The translations under genes and the position numbers were made by a program. 64,000 nucleotides of DNA from Escarpia spicata. Lineage: Eukaryota; Annelida; Polychaeta; Sabellida; Siboglinidae. The stretch spans positions 62,246,994 to 62,310,993 of the forward strand of contig OZ023206.1 of the NCBI GenBank assembly GCA_963995525.1. Direction: 5' to 3'. A model generated the notes under the pieces. The model was given only the letters and a program-made list of their open reading frames with translations, was not told where the DNA came from and ran no database searches. Positions 1 to 10,421 of this stretch are shown in pieces. How positions within the stretch are numbered: the first letter of the stretch is position 1; the number at the start of each line of letters is the position of its first letter.

Positions 1-3000
1 CATAAATCTGTGAATCCCACTCCCTCTTCTTCACATAACTGCTCAACTAGTGCGTTGATCGCAATCCTCTTGCAGTTTCTATACGTTGCCCCCCTTCCTC
101 CCATTACTGTCAAAATTCCGGACAGAATTATCTATAGTAGTAGAGCTCTTCAATTTCCTCTTTCTATCAGCACGGCTATTTTCAAACTGTTGATGATCAG
201 AATGTTCCTGCAAATAAACAAAGTTGAATTTAGGAAACTGAACAGAAATACGATTTAACTAATTCAACACTGTGTAGATTAATTCACTTTAGATATTCGG
301 TTATGGGACTTATCACCAAGTTTATAGCTGACTAAATGGAATGGAAATACAAGAGAGCCTTGTTATGCTGATTCAGTTAGACTAAGATCCCAATCCCTTA
401 CTATGGCCAACTTTTAATTTGCTTCTACTTAATTACCTGTATGCATTGGTCATATACAGGGCGCTCCAGATAACTAGAACTCACATAAATTGATTTTCGC
501 TAAGTTAAGTCAATCTTTTTCCTCGGTCCTGGGCGTAGGCCCCAATAAGGGGACCTTCTGATAACTTTCTATTTATTAGAAGTTCCACTGATAAGTATTG
601 TCATGGGCCCTTGGAGGTTCAACCTTATCTAGAATGCACTGTATATTTTTCCTTTATTCTTGCTCTAATATTAATGTTGTATATATACATATGGGCCATT
701 ATCGTAAAAAGTGTACAGTAACGGTAAAATAACATGTGAAGAATAAATGTTTAATGTGTATGTTTTTAGCGACTACTATTAATATCAAATGTGCTATTCA
801 CCTGAAGCAGCACAACTTGATCTGATCTATTATTAAATTGTTTTAAATATATTGCAGATCTGCTAGCGTTCAAAGTTCTTGCATCGCAAAATTTGGTGGC
901 AACACGGTATTGTGTACTTTTTAATAAACCTAACATTTTACATTCAATTATGACATGCCAGCCAGGATTATTAACAATCTGTGAATGTACGAATATCCTA
1001 TTTTCATGTTTCGGTTCAAATAAGTAGAGAAACGAGAACTTTTCAAAAACGGCTGACTGGAAAGGCAAGATGTGTTGACACACAGATCCAATCCGAAATA
1101 TGTCACAAGTCCCAGATTTAGGCAAAAAAATTACATCCACGACCAAGCTAATCCTCTTGCTATGGTTGCATATACTGATATTTTAGTGTGCATTTGCGTT
1201 AATTGCATGTCGAATACTGGGCGCTGCAGTTTTACTAACTGAAAAGGCGAAACCCTTGCCTAGTAGTAGAGGATCGACACTGACCTAGTCCCAGCTGACA
1301 CCGACTGCAGTCGTCGCCGAGGTAACATTCCAGTTTTATACTTTTTGCTTGGTCTATTTCCATATTTGAAAAAAAACAATCAACGCAAAATCAGTGCTGC
1401 CATATCAAGTTAGTGTATATAAATATTGATGTCATACATGTTTTCTGTATATGGTTTGTTGGATACAACATCGTAACACACGTGGTGAAGAATTTAAATT
1501 TGAAATAATTCATCCAATAAAGGGATTTAATCGAAACCTTGCTCAGTTGACGGCATTGGGAAGCAGAATAAATAAACAATGTATACGCTTCCTACACTTA
1601 TAAAGATAGCTGTCAATATACATATGTCTACAAATTGCTTATTTAAAATGCTGTTGCTTGAATCAACTCACTTCGGAATCTGATATGTTGACTGTGTGTG
1701 ACGTCACGGTCTTTGCTTGCTTTACTGCGCGTGCATGAATATCCATTATACTCGTGCTGCATAATTAATCATCCACGTGGCAGCAAGCTCAAAATGATTC
1801 GCGTAAACACAATTATTTGTCGGCTTTTTGTGCAGATAACACCCAAATTAAGCATAAACATGTAAGTCATAAGTAGCAGAGAAAGTCCTTATGGGAAATT
1901 ATCACGTTTTGATACAGTACATCTCGAATGTGTATTAGCTTACAAAGAATCGCTTTAATAAAAGGCCGTGGCTGTTCGTTCAGACACGGACAAACAACTC
2001 ACGATCGTCTATTAGTCCTAAGTCTGTTCTGGAAAATTAGGCTTTCGCAGTACCTGGCCCCGGCCAATGTAGATTTCTTAATATTTTCTTTTTAATTGAA
2101 GTATAAACTAATAATTTCCAAACATTAACCAAACATTAGGTGTTTCTATTAGAAAACGACATTTGTCATAAGTGGTTGTCAACATTTTGTAGACAAATCA
2201 GTAAAATCAGAAAATATGCCATAAATAATGAGGGTCCTGTTTCAGAGTTTACTACAATATGCATGAATATTAGTAATAGTGTAGCAATTAAGCAGGGTTA
2301 ACAACCAAGCCACATGTCCCAAGAATTGTGCTTCGGTGTCGCATAGGGGTGTGCGGGGCGGGGTGCGGTTAGCTTGTGCGTTTTGAAATTAATTTCAAAA
2401 CACTTAGAAAGAAGTTACAACTTTAACAACCAGACTTTTCACTCGAGAAAAATTAAAGGCTCAACAAACATTGAACACAATTCGGCGATAACTGACCACG
2501 CGGACAGAAACAACTTTGTAATAGACTGGGGCCAGAGTGGTTGACAGAGAAACAGGCAGGTATGCGCGATGGATTAAAGGGGGAATGAAGCGCTTGAACG
2601 ACCACAGCCCAAACATAAGAACATACCATTTACAGTACATGTCACCATGATTTGACAATTACAGCGCCACAATTTAATGCACTGAGTGCCTACTGGATAT
2701 ACTATGTTTGTAAGCTACTTTTCACATACTTCCACAGAAGGATTTCTAAAAAAACCAAGTTATAGATGATGAGTTTGCCGTGTTCGCCGGCGGGAAGATT
2801 GGCTCTGCGGTGGTCACTTTCGAACGCCGATTGCAAGCATCAATACGAAAGTGACTTTGGTCGATTTGTTTACATATAACTATGCACCGATGAAGTAAAT
2901 TTAAGCGAAATCGACCTGGAAACTCGACATTATTGCCTTATTTGGAGGGTGAAGTAGGAAATGCCAAGCCGAAAACAGCTTGTTGTTGCCAAGGTAACTC

Positions 3001-4560
3001 GGCACTCACGAGTTCCGTCAGGTATCATTACGACTACAATATAGTCCCAATATGTTATTGAAGTTGGACTGCTCAAATACTATAACATGTAACCGCATTT
3101 AAATAAGTGACATTACAAGTATTTATTATTATTATTTATTTTGTGCACTTTCGCGTCGCAGACGTGATGTAGTTCGCATCTGTTTTGTTTGTGCCATTCC
3201 GCACGAAATGTACCATCACAGTTTCTTTGTAGAAGTGGAATAAATAGATATATAAATACATTAAAATATTTAAATGAATAGATACATGTATAATTAAAAT
3301 GTCCATATGATAACAAAATATATAAAATAATCGTTAAAAAGTCAGTAGAAATTGCACTAAAAAGTAATAAAAATGTAAATAAATAATTTAAAAAGGTTAA
3401 TTCCATGGATTCATATGATGCTTTCTTATTTTGAATTGGCCAGCCCCAATTGTCGCAACTGTTCACGGTCGAGTGCGCGCAGAGCGTCGACATCGGCACG
3501 GCAACGTAGCGTACAGCCAGTCGCAGGTCCGCGCTCAACGCTGTCGGCAGAGTCGTTCGCGGTCGACCCATGTATGTCGTGACACCTGTGTCCACGGCGA
3601 AATAGTATTTAAATCCTTAAAAATACTTTCTTTACGATGCAGTCAATAGCATACAACAAAACACTATACTCACATCTGATATAATTAGTTATTGGCATAG
3701 TAAGTAGGTTCACATCAGTCAACTAAAGTTAATCACCATGTAGGCCTAATATTAATTTATGTGTCTGAAATATTGGCTTGTAACAATGGACCCTGAATTG
3801 ATGTTCCAGTTTTGAGGCGACAATTTAGCAAGCATGCTATGATACCAAGTGTTTTCCTAATATAGATTGCATTACTGCAAACACCAATGTATGCTTTTAA
3901 TAACAAGGACATTGTATATCATTTATTGACTTTTGAATGTAAGCCTAACAAGGAAAAAAGGAAATAACGTCACAGGAAATTGCCACAAAGATTAATAAAT
4001 ATAATTTGTTTATTTACAAAACTCAAATGTTAAACACATTTGAGTGCACATACATTTTAATCATGACAATTAAAGATAGCACACATATATCTACTAAAAA
4101 GAAAACGTTGAAAAAGTCACTTATAATAAATCGCACTTGTGCTCTAATTTTAATTACTATTTGCAAGATTGTGTCATTTTGTTCATAATATATGACAGAA
4201 GTATCAAAACAACCATAGGGCCTAATATTATGTGCAATGAAACTCATACTTGCTGACGTTTTTAAAGGTGAAGAAAGAGCCCGTGCCAACACGTTTACGC
4301 TAGCTATTCTTTGATTGGGTAAACGTGGTATTCACTGCGGGATTGAAGCCTTCACCTCAGGATAGAACATGGCGTACCTGTATATTGGTAGGCTTAGTGC
4401 AAAGAATACGACGTGCTGTCAAGGTTGTATATTTTTCGCGATGTTTTCGAGTATTCATTGTTTCGTGGTGAAGAAAAATAACCCAACAAGATACCATACT
4501 ACAGTTTAAAATTTTCCTGCGGACTGTTACATTTATTATTCATTCTCCTACGAAATGATC
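1..4560. other. Stretch without a supportable gene
   Basis: AT-rich DNA with only short, low-complexity or non-ATG open frames on either strand. The longest, on the minus strand at 766-1146, would begin at TTG and resembles nothing I know. A GC-richer patch at about 3430-3590 holds short frames on both strands, but none has a recognisable domain. Apart from the 22-bp palindrome at 2380-2401 I see nothing to annotate. Confidence 0.6.
2380..2401. repeat. 22-bp perfect palindrome
   Basis: The left half GTTTTGAAATT is followed directly by its exact reverse complement, with no spacer. It sits in otherwise unremarkable AT-rich DNA and I see no paired copy nearby. It could extrude as a cruciform or bind a dimeric factor; function unknown. 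Confidence 0.85.
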
Positions 4561-4666
4561 ACTATGAGCCGGGCGGGATTTCCGACTCTAAATGCCGGGA
4601 AATCACTTCTCCGAGCATCTAGAAATCCCACACCCCCTGACCATCAGGACGCCATAGGCCAAGTTC

Positions 4667-6102
4667 CGTGCGACACTTTGTCAATGTAGTAGTTAATACA
4701 GACTCTATTCTTGTTCCATTGAACATTCACCATGACCATGGGTATGCAAAGTTGTCATCGCAGTCCAGCATGTCTTCTCTGACTGACCTTGACAGTGACC
4801 ATGGCAGTTCTGTCACTGTAGACGACCCTTCGGATGTCCCAGTCTCACTATTGCCATCTTCAGATGATTCTGTCTACAACAATGAGGAGAGAAACATTGA
4901 AGCGAGTGATGCAGAATATGTTGTAGCAGGTGACAGCAATATCATTGCTTACACCAATGGGAAAGAGAAAAAGTTTGTCTGTTGTGAAAAAACATCATGT
5001 CACTTTTCTGCACCTGCTAAAACACCAAACTGCAATAAACTACTTGTATGTAAGCCTAGCATCACAGTGACTAGGTTTGCAGTGGTTGTGACCACAGAAT
5101 GTGTTGATGGCCACTCGTTCATGTGGCACTCGCAACCCAAGATTGGTAACATTTATAAGAGTAACGTGTTGACACCAAGCGTCCTCATCCTGACTGGACA
5201 TTCATTCACTGTGTACAATTTGGTCAACCTACAGAACGTATGCGCCTTGTCACCCCGCCAGTGCTAACACATACAGCGGGCATATATACTGCCAGAGATA
5301 GAGGACATGTGGACATGCCATTCAGAGGCCATCATGTCAGCTCTGGTCAGACAGAGTGTGGTCGCACCAGGCGATGCAAGATATCCAGGACGCAACGCAA
5401 CATTTGGCATTTACTTCACTATGGACACTGACAGCCAACTCATCATTGCTCAAGAAACTGCTCAAGTCACAGAGGTCAATAGCAGTTACTGGATGGAAGT
5501 GGAGGGCCTGAAACGCTGCTTAGACAACCTGACTGACCATGGGGTGAAGATCATCACACTTGCCACTGACAGACATCCCAGCATTAGAAAGAGTTTGTTA
5601 GAGGACTACCAATAAATAAAGGTTGTTGTCTGCCAAGAAAGTTTAGGTTGTCCCTTCGACAGGTGGAATTGCCAACCACCTGTGGTATTGCACATAAGCT
5701 TGTGGTTGTGACCCCCGCTTGATGAAGGAGATGTGGATCTCGCTCCTCCATCACATCAGGAATTCCCATTCATGGACAGCGGGCGCAGAGTTGTACCGGT
5801 AGTGCAGTCATGCAACGTATACACAACAAGAAGTGAAAACAACACCATGGCTCATTGAAGGTACAGAAGCCTTCACTGTCCAGAAGGTTATAATGGATTG
5901 CCGCCTACTGTTTGATATAGAGAGCGTTACGAAGTGTGTTCACATTGGTGAACTGGAGAGTTTACACGCCCTCTTCCTCCGGTATGCACCCAAGTGGAAG
6001 AAGTTCAGCCGTCAAGACATCATAGCCCGACTCCACTTGGCCACCATTGACCACAACACAAATATACAGGTAAGGTTTGTGATATTAATAGTGTTAACAT
6101 TT
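4667..6102 (+). pseudogene. Decayed DDE-type transposase (N-terminal and central parts)
   Basis: Several frame-shifted blocks read, in order, like one transposase family found widely in animal genomes. An N-terminal acidic Ser/Asp-rich part (about 4760-4930) is followed by a KKFVCCEKTSC block. Next comes a segment with GHSFMWHSQPKIG (about 5110-5150). A block with GDARYPG, then SSYWMEVEGLKRCLDNL, then ATDRHPSI (5307-5615) follows; the Asp of GDAR and of TDRH would be two of the acidic catalytic residues. A last block with HIGELESLHALFLRYAPK lies at 5833-6090. Frameshifts near 5230-5300 and stops after 5615 show it is dead. The family assignment is from memory of conserved motifs and I do not give a superfamily name with confidence (Kolobok-like is possible). 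No terminal inverted repeats were identified. Confidence 0.6.
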
Positions 6103-6570
6103 GGTGTTACAAAATAATGTATCAGTTGCTTGACAAATCTGCACACTTTAGAAATCCAGTATTGCATTAGGAAATAAACTGAAATGACTGAAAATCCCTG
6201 CCTGTGCTCAATAGCAAAACAATGTTAGGAATACAGTTTTGAAAATACAATCTCACTGCACAAGAGTATGCATGCAAACAACATATAAAATAATTATAAT
6301 TGAGGACATTTGTTTACTTTTACTTGAATTGTTTAATTATATATAAATGGAATTGGAATGGTATGCTTTGGAATTGCTTATTGAAATATAAATATAAACT
6401 TATGCATATACAGTATAATAAACATATAAACGTCATTATACATAAATTATGTCAATTATATATGATTCAATAATAAATATTTGAATGTATTATGGAATTG
6501 GAATTCCTTGGAAGTTTAAAAGGATGACAGAATTCGGAACCGATTAAAAATGACATTTGCCATTTGATTT

Positions 6571-6571
<1 letters not shown>
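6103..6571. other. AT-rich stretch between transposase fragments
   Basis: Very AT-rich DNA with no open frame of note. It lies between the central and the putative C-terminal transposase blocks and may be an intron remnant or decayed coding sequence. Confidence 0.4.

Positions 6572-6666
<95 letters not shown>
6572..6666. repeat. (GA)n microsatellite
   Basis: About 95 bp of nearly pure GA dinucleotides with two GGGA interruptions near 6626-6636. The Arg/Glu and Leu/Ser open frames across it are products of the repeat. Confidence 0.97.
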
Positions 6667-6668
<2 letters not shown>

Positions 6669-6944
6669 GTATTTTATATTCATCATTTGTCCAATCAGCG
6701 GGAAATGGTGAAAACAGCAGACAACAAGCTTTGGTATCAGCTGCAGTATTCAAAGTCTGCTGGGTATGAACCGAAGAAAATTATGGCGTCAAAGGACTAC
6801 AACTTCCGGGGAGAAATTCTAGAGGGCATTGCAACTAGATGCACGAGTGGCCCAAAGCTGCGAAGTGTGCTCCAAGTTGCGACATCGAGTAAGGAGGTAA
6901 CTCTAGTAGAGCATACAGGAGTAGTAATAGCGGTCCCTTACTAG
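6667..6944 (+). pseudogene. Possible C-terminal fragment of the same transposase
   Basis: An open frame runs directly out of the GA repeat. It contains LWYQLQYSKSAGYEPKKIM and then DYNFRGEILEGIATRC, which resembles the C-terminal end of the transposase family seen at 4667-6102. Order and strand fit a single broken element interrupted by the microsatellite. The match is by eye only and the assignment is tentative. Confidence 0.35.
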
Positions 6945-6975
6945 TTACGGAGCAAGAGCAAAAGTACCCGGATGT

Positions 6976-6987
6976 AGGTCAAGGTCA
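6976..6987 (+). promoter_or_regulatory. AGGTCA direct repeat with no spacer (nuclear-receptor-like)
   Basis: Two AGGTCA half-sites abut exactly (DR0), and the second is preceded by TCA to give TCAAGGTCA, the extended monomer site of ERR/SF-1-type receptors. The array promoters downstream carry TGACCTTT, which is the reverse complement of the same half-site. No occupancy can be inferred from sequence alone. Confidence 0.35.
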
Positions 6988-7025
6988 AAGGCCAAGTGCC
7001 CGGATGTAGGTCAAGTGGCACCAGT

Positions 7026-7335
7026 GGCGCCACCTAGCGGATATGCCATGAACTAAATAGCGGCCACCATCGTTTTTTTAAAACTAAACTAGTTTGACAT
7101 GTAGCGCCCCTAGCGGATTTTTCTTGAACTAACTCTGCAAGTGGTGCCCCCCCCCCGACGGACAAGTTGTAAACTAAATGTTCGTGTACTGCCCAAATTC
7201 GTACGTCTTAGTTTTGACCATTAGCGCCACCTAGCGGAATTGTTATGAACTAAATCTCACCTAGCGGATATGTCATGGACTACAAATGGTGCCACCTTAT
7301 GGATAAGTTGTGAACTAAATGTAGGAGTACTGACC
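7026..7335 (-). repeat. Degenerate repeats carrying CTCF-like motifs
   Basis: Loose repeats of the form GGCGCCACCTAGCGG followed by about ATATGCCATGAACTAAAT recur through this stretch. On the minus strand 7026-7040 reads CCGCTAGGTGGCGCC and 7223-7237 reads CCGCTAGGTGGCGCT. Both differ from the animal CTCF core CCASYAGRKGGCRSY only at the third base. A shorter version lies near 7103-7116 and a partial one near 7257-7265. The motif matches are seen directly; that CTCF binds here is inference. Confidence 0.5.
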
Positions 7336-7431
7336 AAATTCGTGTCTCTTGCACGCTTGCGTGCAATAGAGCCCCCTGACGGATACATCATGAACCTCAA
7401 ACATCATCCCTGGCGGGACAAGTGAGCGAAC

Positions 7432-7803
7432 CCCATGTTAAACAGGGATTTTCCCCATGTTAAGAGATAGGGAATTTTTACCATGTTAAAGCATAGGGAT
7501 TTTCCCCATGTTAAAGCATAGGCCATTTTAACCCCATGTTAAAGGATAGGAGCTATTGTCGTAAACGTATCCGACCACTTTTTGAATTTTAACACCATGT
7601 TAAAGCATAGGGATTTTTACCATGTTAAGGCACAGGGAATTTTCCCCATGTTGAGATAGGGAATTTTTATCATGTTAAAGCATAGGGATTTTCCCCATGT
7701 TAAAGCATACGGAATTTTCACCATGTTAAAGGATACGGAATTTTCTCCATGTTAAGAGATAGGGAATTTTCACCATATTAAATCATAGGGAATTTTCCCA
7801 TGA
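7432..7803. repeat. 27-bp tandem repeat bordering the array
   Basis: About a dozen imperfect copies of a 25-28 bp unit resembling CCATGTTAAAGCATAGGGAA plus TTTTC. One copy is interrupted near 7555-7590 by an unrelated segment. The block ends just before the first P1 promoter of the large array and is absent from the other units, so it marks the left border. Confidence 0.85.
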
Positions 7804-7826
7804 TAAAGTTCGTTTAGCACATCCAC

Positions 7827-7905
7827 GTGACCTTTATGTTCTGTCGAACTGTTATAAAAGGCCTGCGTCTGTTTTTTGTGATCATTATATCTTACATTTT
7901 GGAAG
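7827..7905 (+). promoter_or_regulatory. P1 core promoter (described for unit 1; present in all 11 units)
   Basis: GTGACCTTT lies 26 bp ahead of TATAAAA (7853), and an ATG follows 53 bp after the TATA start. This fits a Pol II promoter with a start site near 7883 and a very short leader. The TATA starts in units 2-11 are 11284, 16785, 21262, 25046, 27947, 32418, 36886, 40673, 43562 and 47871. Units 2-11 have CGGAAGTGACC upstream, an ETS-like GGAA, where unit 1 has an E-box CACGTG. Promoter function is inferred from motif spacing and conservation among units. Confidence 0.5.
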
Positions 7906-8129
7906 ATGAACAACATGACTAGTGATAACGTCCGACAAGGGATTTTGCTACCGAAGGCGTAGCCTTCTCCGGCTACGGGCCTACTTGATCTCTCGACCCC
8001 GTCAAGCAACCTGGACCATCAGCCAACGACCATTTCAACGTCCAATTCGACGACCAAACAAATTTCGTCTCCTTTTTCTTATACATACCAGTTGACCATT
8101 CATTATTAAGCTAATTCCTTCACTGTTTC

Positions 8130-8131
8130 AG
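8130..8131 (+). other. Possible 3' splice site between P1 and P2
   Basis: The sequence TTCCTTCACTGTTTCAG before position 8132 is a good polypyrimidine-plus-AG acceptor and is conserved in the full units. After it the third frame reads about 48 codons that look more protein-like than the continuing frame. I could not find a convincing GT donor upstream, so splicing from P1 is only a possibility. Confidence 0.25.
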
Positions 8132-8407
8132 CGTCAAGAAAAGGAGTGTATTGCTGCAAACGTCGCTACTTCTCCCTCTTCTCCCCTGTTGCGGCAAATA
8201 TCGGCCCTCCAAGCGACTGTCTCTACTGCTGAACACACCCAAGCAGTGGAAGGAGAAACGACGACAGTCTTTACATAGTAGAGTTGAACTTACATCAAAT
8301 GGTGCCTGTTTGTAAACTGGTTTAAACTGATATTTGCTGTGCAAGTCGTATCTACTCTACAGCCCGTGCTTTTGAATTGTCTACATCCGTGATCTTTCGG
8401 CATGCCC

Positions 8408-8488
8408 ACGTGACCTTTCGGCACATTCACTAACTATATAAGCGCTGTGTTTTGTCAATTGGCTCATCATTCGTATTACGATGCCATC
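8408..8488 (+). promoter_or_regulatory. P2 core promoter (described for unit 1)
   Basis: CACGTGACCTTT (E-box overlapping a nuclear-receptor-type half-site) is followed, 25 bp after its GTGACC, by TATATAA at 8435, then ATGs at 8481 and 8489. The TGACCTTT-to-TATA spacing is nearly the same as in P1 (26 bp), so the two promoters share a layout. P2 TATA starts elsewhere: 11868, 17369, 21846, 28531, 33002, 37470 and 44146. P2 is deleted in units 5, 9 and 11. Confidence 0.5.
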
Positions 8489-8944
8489 ATGCCTAACATC
8501 ATGTTGAAGACACCTTATTTCCGACCTTGCGATGCAGCAGACTCGAGCAATGAGGACGAGCCAACGAACCGCTCCATCATGCCTGTGACCAGCCATCCTT
8601 CCGTGTCGACGGAATCAGAGGGCGAGGACATCTGGTACACTAGGCTCTGCGATGTGCCAACTTCCGCTCCTGACGATGTCACAATTTCTGCCGACACGAC
8701 CGATGTGACAACTTCCGCTCCTGACGATGTCGGAATTTCTGGCGATAAGACCGATGTGACAACTTCTATCGATGGTACCAAAGTAACAACGACCGCTCCT
8801 GAAGACGTCACAACTTCTACTCACGTGACCAATGTCACAATTTTTGGGTTAGCATTAGGATTAGGGTTGGGGTTCAGCTTAGGATTTCGGTCAGCGTTAG
8901 GGGTAGGGTTAGGATTAGCCTTAGCATCAAAATTAGTTCCATAA
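8489..8944 (+). CDS. Hypothetical 151-aa Thr/Val/Asp-rich protein, unit 1 copy
   Basis: I do not recognise a family. The ATG at 8489 is 54 bp after the P2 TATA box. The upstream extension of the frame has no ATG, and an ATG at 8481 in another frame gives only an 8-codon peptide. The protein starts MPNIMLKTPYFRPC. It has an acidic Ser-rich part (residues 15-50) and then about five imperfect repeats built on VTTSAPDDV (residues 58-115). It ends in a Gly/Leu alternating hydrophobic tail (residues 118-151). The tail is encoded by degenerate TTAGGG-like DNA at about 8847-8932. There is no signal peptide and no cysteine pattern. Near-identity of the copies means purifying selection cannot be judged. 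It may be a small secreted or membrane-tail protein, or a chance frame in a transcribed satellite. Confidence 0.35.
   Translation: MPNIMLKTPYFRPCDAADSSNEDEPTNRSIMPVTSHPSVSTESEGEDIWYTRLCDVPTSAPDDVTISADTTDVTTSAPDDVGISGDKTDVTTSIDGTKVTTTAPEDVTTSTHVTNVTIFGLALGLGLGFSLGFRSALGVGLGLALASKLVP
8847..8932 (+). repeat. Degenerate telomere-like repeats inside the P2 ORF
   Basis: A run of variants of TTAGGG (TTAGCA, TTAGGA, TTAGGG, TTGGGG, TTAGGGG, TAGGGTTAGGA and so on) covers about 85 bp and supplies the Gly/Leu tail of the ORF. It recurs in every unit that keeps the ORF and in unit 11 (about 48646-48731). Its G-rich strand is the coding strand, so a transcript would be TERRA-like over this stretch. Confidence 0.75.
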
Positions 8945-9189
8945 CCAAGGTGTGCAAAGCTGAACACTCAAGACGACACTCTCCATGTGTAGTATCAAGT
9001 GTTGGTTCCAAGACTCGAAACAGTGGCGAAACACTATGAAACATATGGTTCTGACATTAATGGAGGGTGTCCTGTAATTGCGGTATTGTCTTGTACACGA
9101 TTAAACTTTGCAAGACTCTGTATCAATGTCTAGTCTCTGGTTCTTGTAGTTACGGAGCGTGACATGTAAATACGTTTGTGTTGTTCACG

Positions 9190-9230
9190 AATAAACTGTG
9201 CAAACCTCATCTTGTGTCTTTTTCATAGTG
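9190..9230 (+). terminator. Poly(A) signal of the P2 transcription unit
   Basis: AATAAA at 9190 lies 246 bp after the ORF stop. It is followed about 18 bp later by CTTGTGTCTTTTTC, a GT/T-rich downstream element, so both halves of a metazoan cleavage/polyadenylation site are present. The same offset holds in the other ORF-bearing units: 12623, 18124, 22601, 29286, 33757, 38225, 44901 and 48989. Confidence 0.6.
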
Positions 9231-9264
9231 TAATGCAAAGAATATGTTGGGAACCTTCCTAATG

Positions 9265-9634
9265 TCGGCTATGTATGTGTGTAGTTCAGCACAGAGATGA
9301 TTGCCTGTTATGTATGTGTGTAGTTCAGTACAGAGATGTTAGCCTGTTGTATCGGTATGTAGTTCAGTAAAAACGTTAGTCGGTTATGTATGTGTGTAGT
9401 TCAGAAAAAACGTTAGTCGGTTATGTATGTGTGTAGTTCAGTAAAAAACGTTAGTCGGTTATGTATGTGTGTAGTTCAGTAAAAACGTTAGTCAGTTATG
9501 TATGTGTATAGTTCAGTAGAGACGTTAGATGGTAATGCATGTGAGTAGTTCAGAAGAGACGTTAGCCAGTTATGTATATGTGTGGTTCAGTAGAGATGAT
9601 AGGCATTTATATCTGTGTGTAGTTCAGTACAAAG
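9265..9634 (+). repeat. 37-bp tandem repeat block, unit 1
   Basis: About ten copies of a unit near 37 bp, made of TATGTATGTGTGTAGTTCAG followed by TAAAAACGTTAGTCGGT. Central copies are nearly perfect and edge copies diverge (CAGAGATGATTGCC, AGAGACGTTAGATGG). Confidence 0.9.
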
Positions 9635-9760
9635 ATGTTAATGTACTCAGACCAACTAGTTGCGCAAACGAAACACTATAGTTTGACCAATACGCTGAAC
9701 GAATCGAACTATAGATACGAGTTGTACAAACGAAACACTATACTTAACGGGTTATGCCGT

Positions 9761-10420
9761 GAGATTCCATCAAAAAGATGGAATTCCATCAGAATAGACG
9801 GGTTACCGTGTGAGATTCCATCAACAAGATGGAATTCCATCAGAATGGACGTGTTACCGTGTGAGATTCCATCAAAAAGATGGAATTCCATCAGAATAGA
9901 CGTGTTATCGCGTAAGATTTCATCAAAGAGATGGAATTCCATCAGAATAGACGTGTTATCGCGTAAGATTCCATCAATAAGATGGAATTCCATCAGAATA
10001 GACGTGTTATCGCGTAAGACTCCATCAAAAAGATGGAATTCCATCAGAATAGACGTGTTATCGCGTAAGATTCTATCAAAAATATGGAATTCCATCAGAA
10101 TAGACGTGTTATCGCGTAAGATTCCATCAAAATGATGGAATTCCATCAGAATAGAGGTGTTATCGCGTAAGATTCCATCAAAAAGATGGAATTCCATCAG
10201 AATAGAGGTGTTATCGCGTAAGATTCCATCAACAAGATGGAATTCCATCAGAATAGACGTGTTATCGCGTAAGATTCCGTCAAAAAGATGGAATTCCATC
10301 AGAATAGACGTGTTATCGCGTAAGATTCCGTCAAAAAGATGGAATTCCACCTTAATAGACGTGTTATCACGTAAGATTCCGTCAAAAAGATGGAATTCCA
10401 TCATACCATATGTGTTATCG
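9761..10420 (+). repeat. 51-bp minisatellite, unit 1 (13 copies)
   Basis: Each 51-bp copy begins GATTCCATCAAAAAGATGG and contains the perfect 14-bp palindrome GATGGAATTCCATC (an EcoRI site), then CAGAATAGACGTGTTATCGCG and TAA. The preceding ATTCCATC also pairs with GATGGAAT across five A residues. Because 51 is divisible by 3, 17-residue repeats stay open on both strands (plus strand around KRWNSIRIDVLSR; minus strand around MEFHLFDGILRDN). That openness is not evidence of coding. Confidence 0.95.
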
Positions 10421-10421
10421 C

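Noticed and set aside
766..1146. 126-codon minus-strand frame
   Set aside because: Starts at TTG, has no recognisable domain and sits in AT-rich DNA.
1699..1706. Perfect TGACGTCA (CRE)
   Set aside because: An 8-bp motif is expected about once per window by chance and no promoter is visible near it.
9265..10420. CRISPR-like array (37-bp and 51-bp repeats)
   Set aside because: Repeats are contiguous without unique spacers, and the context is an animal genome.
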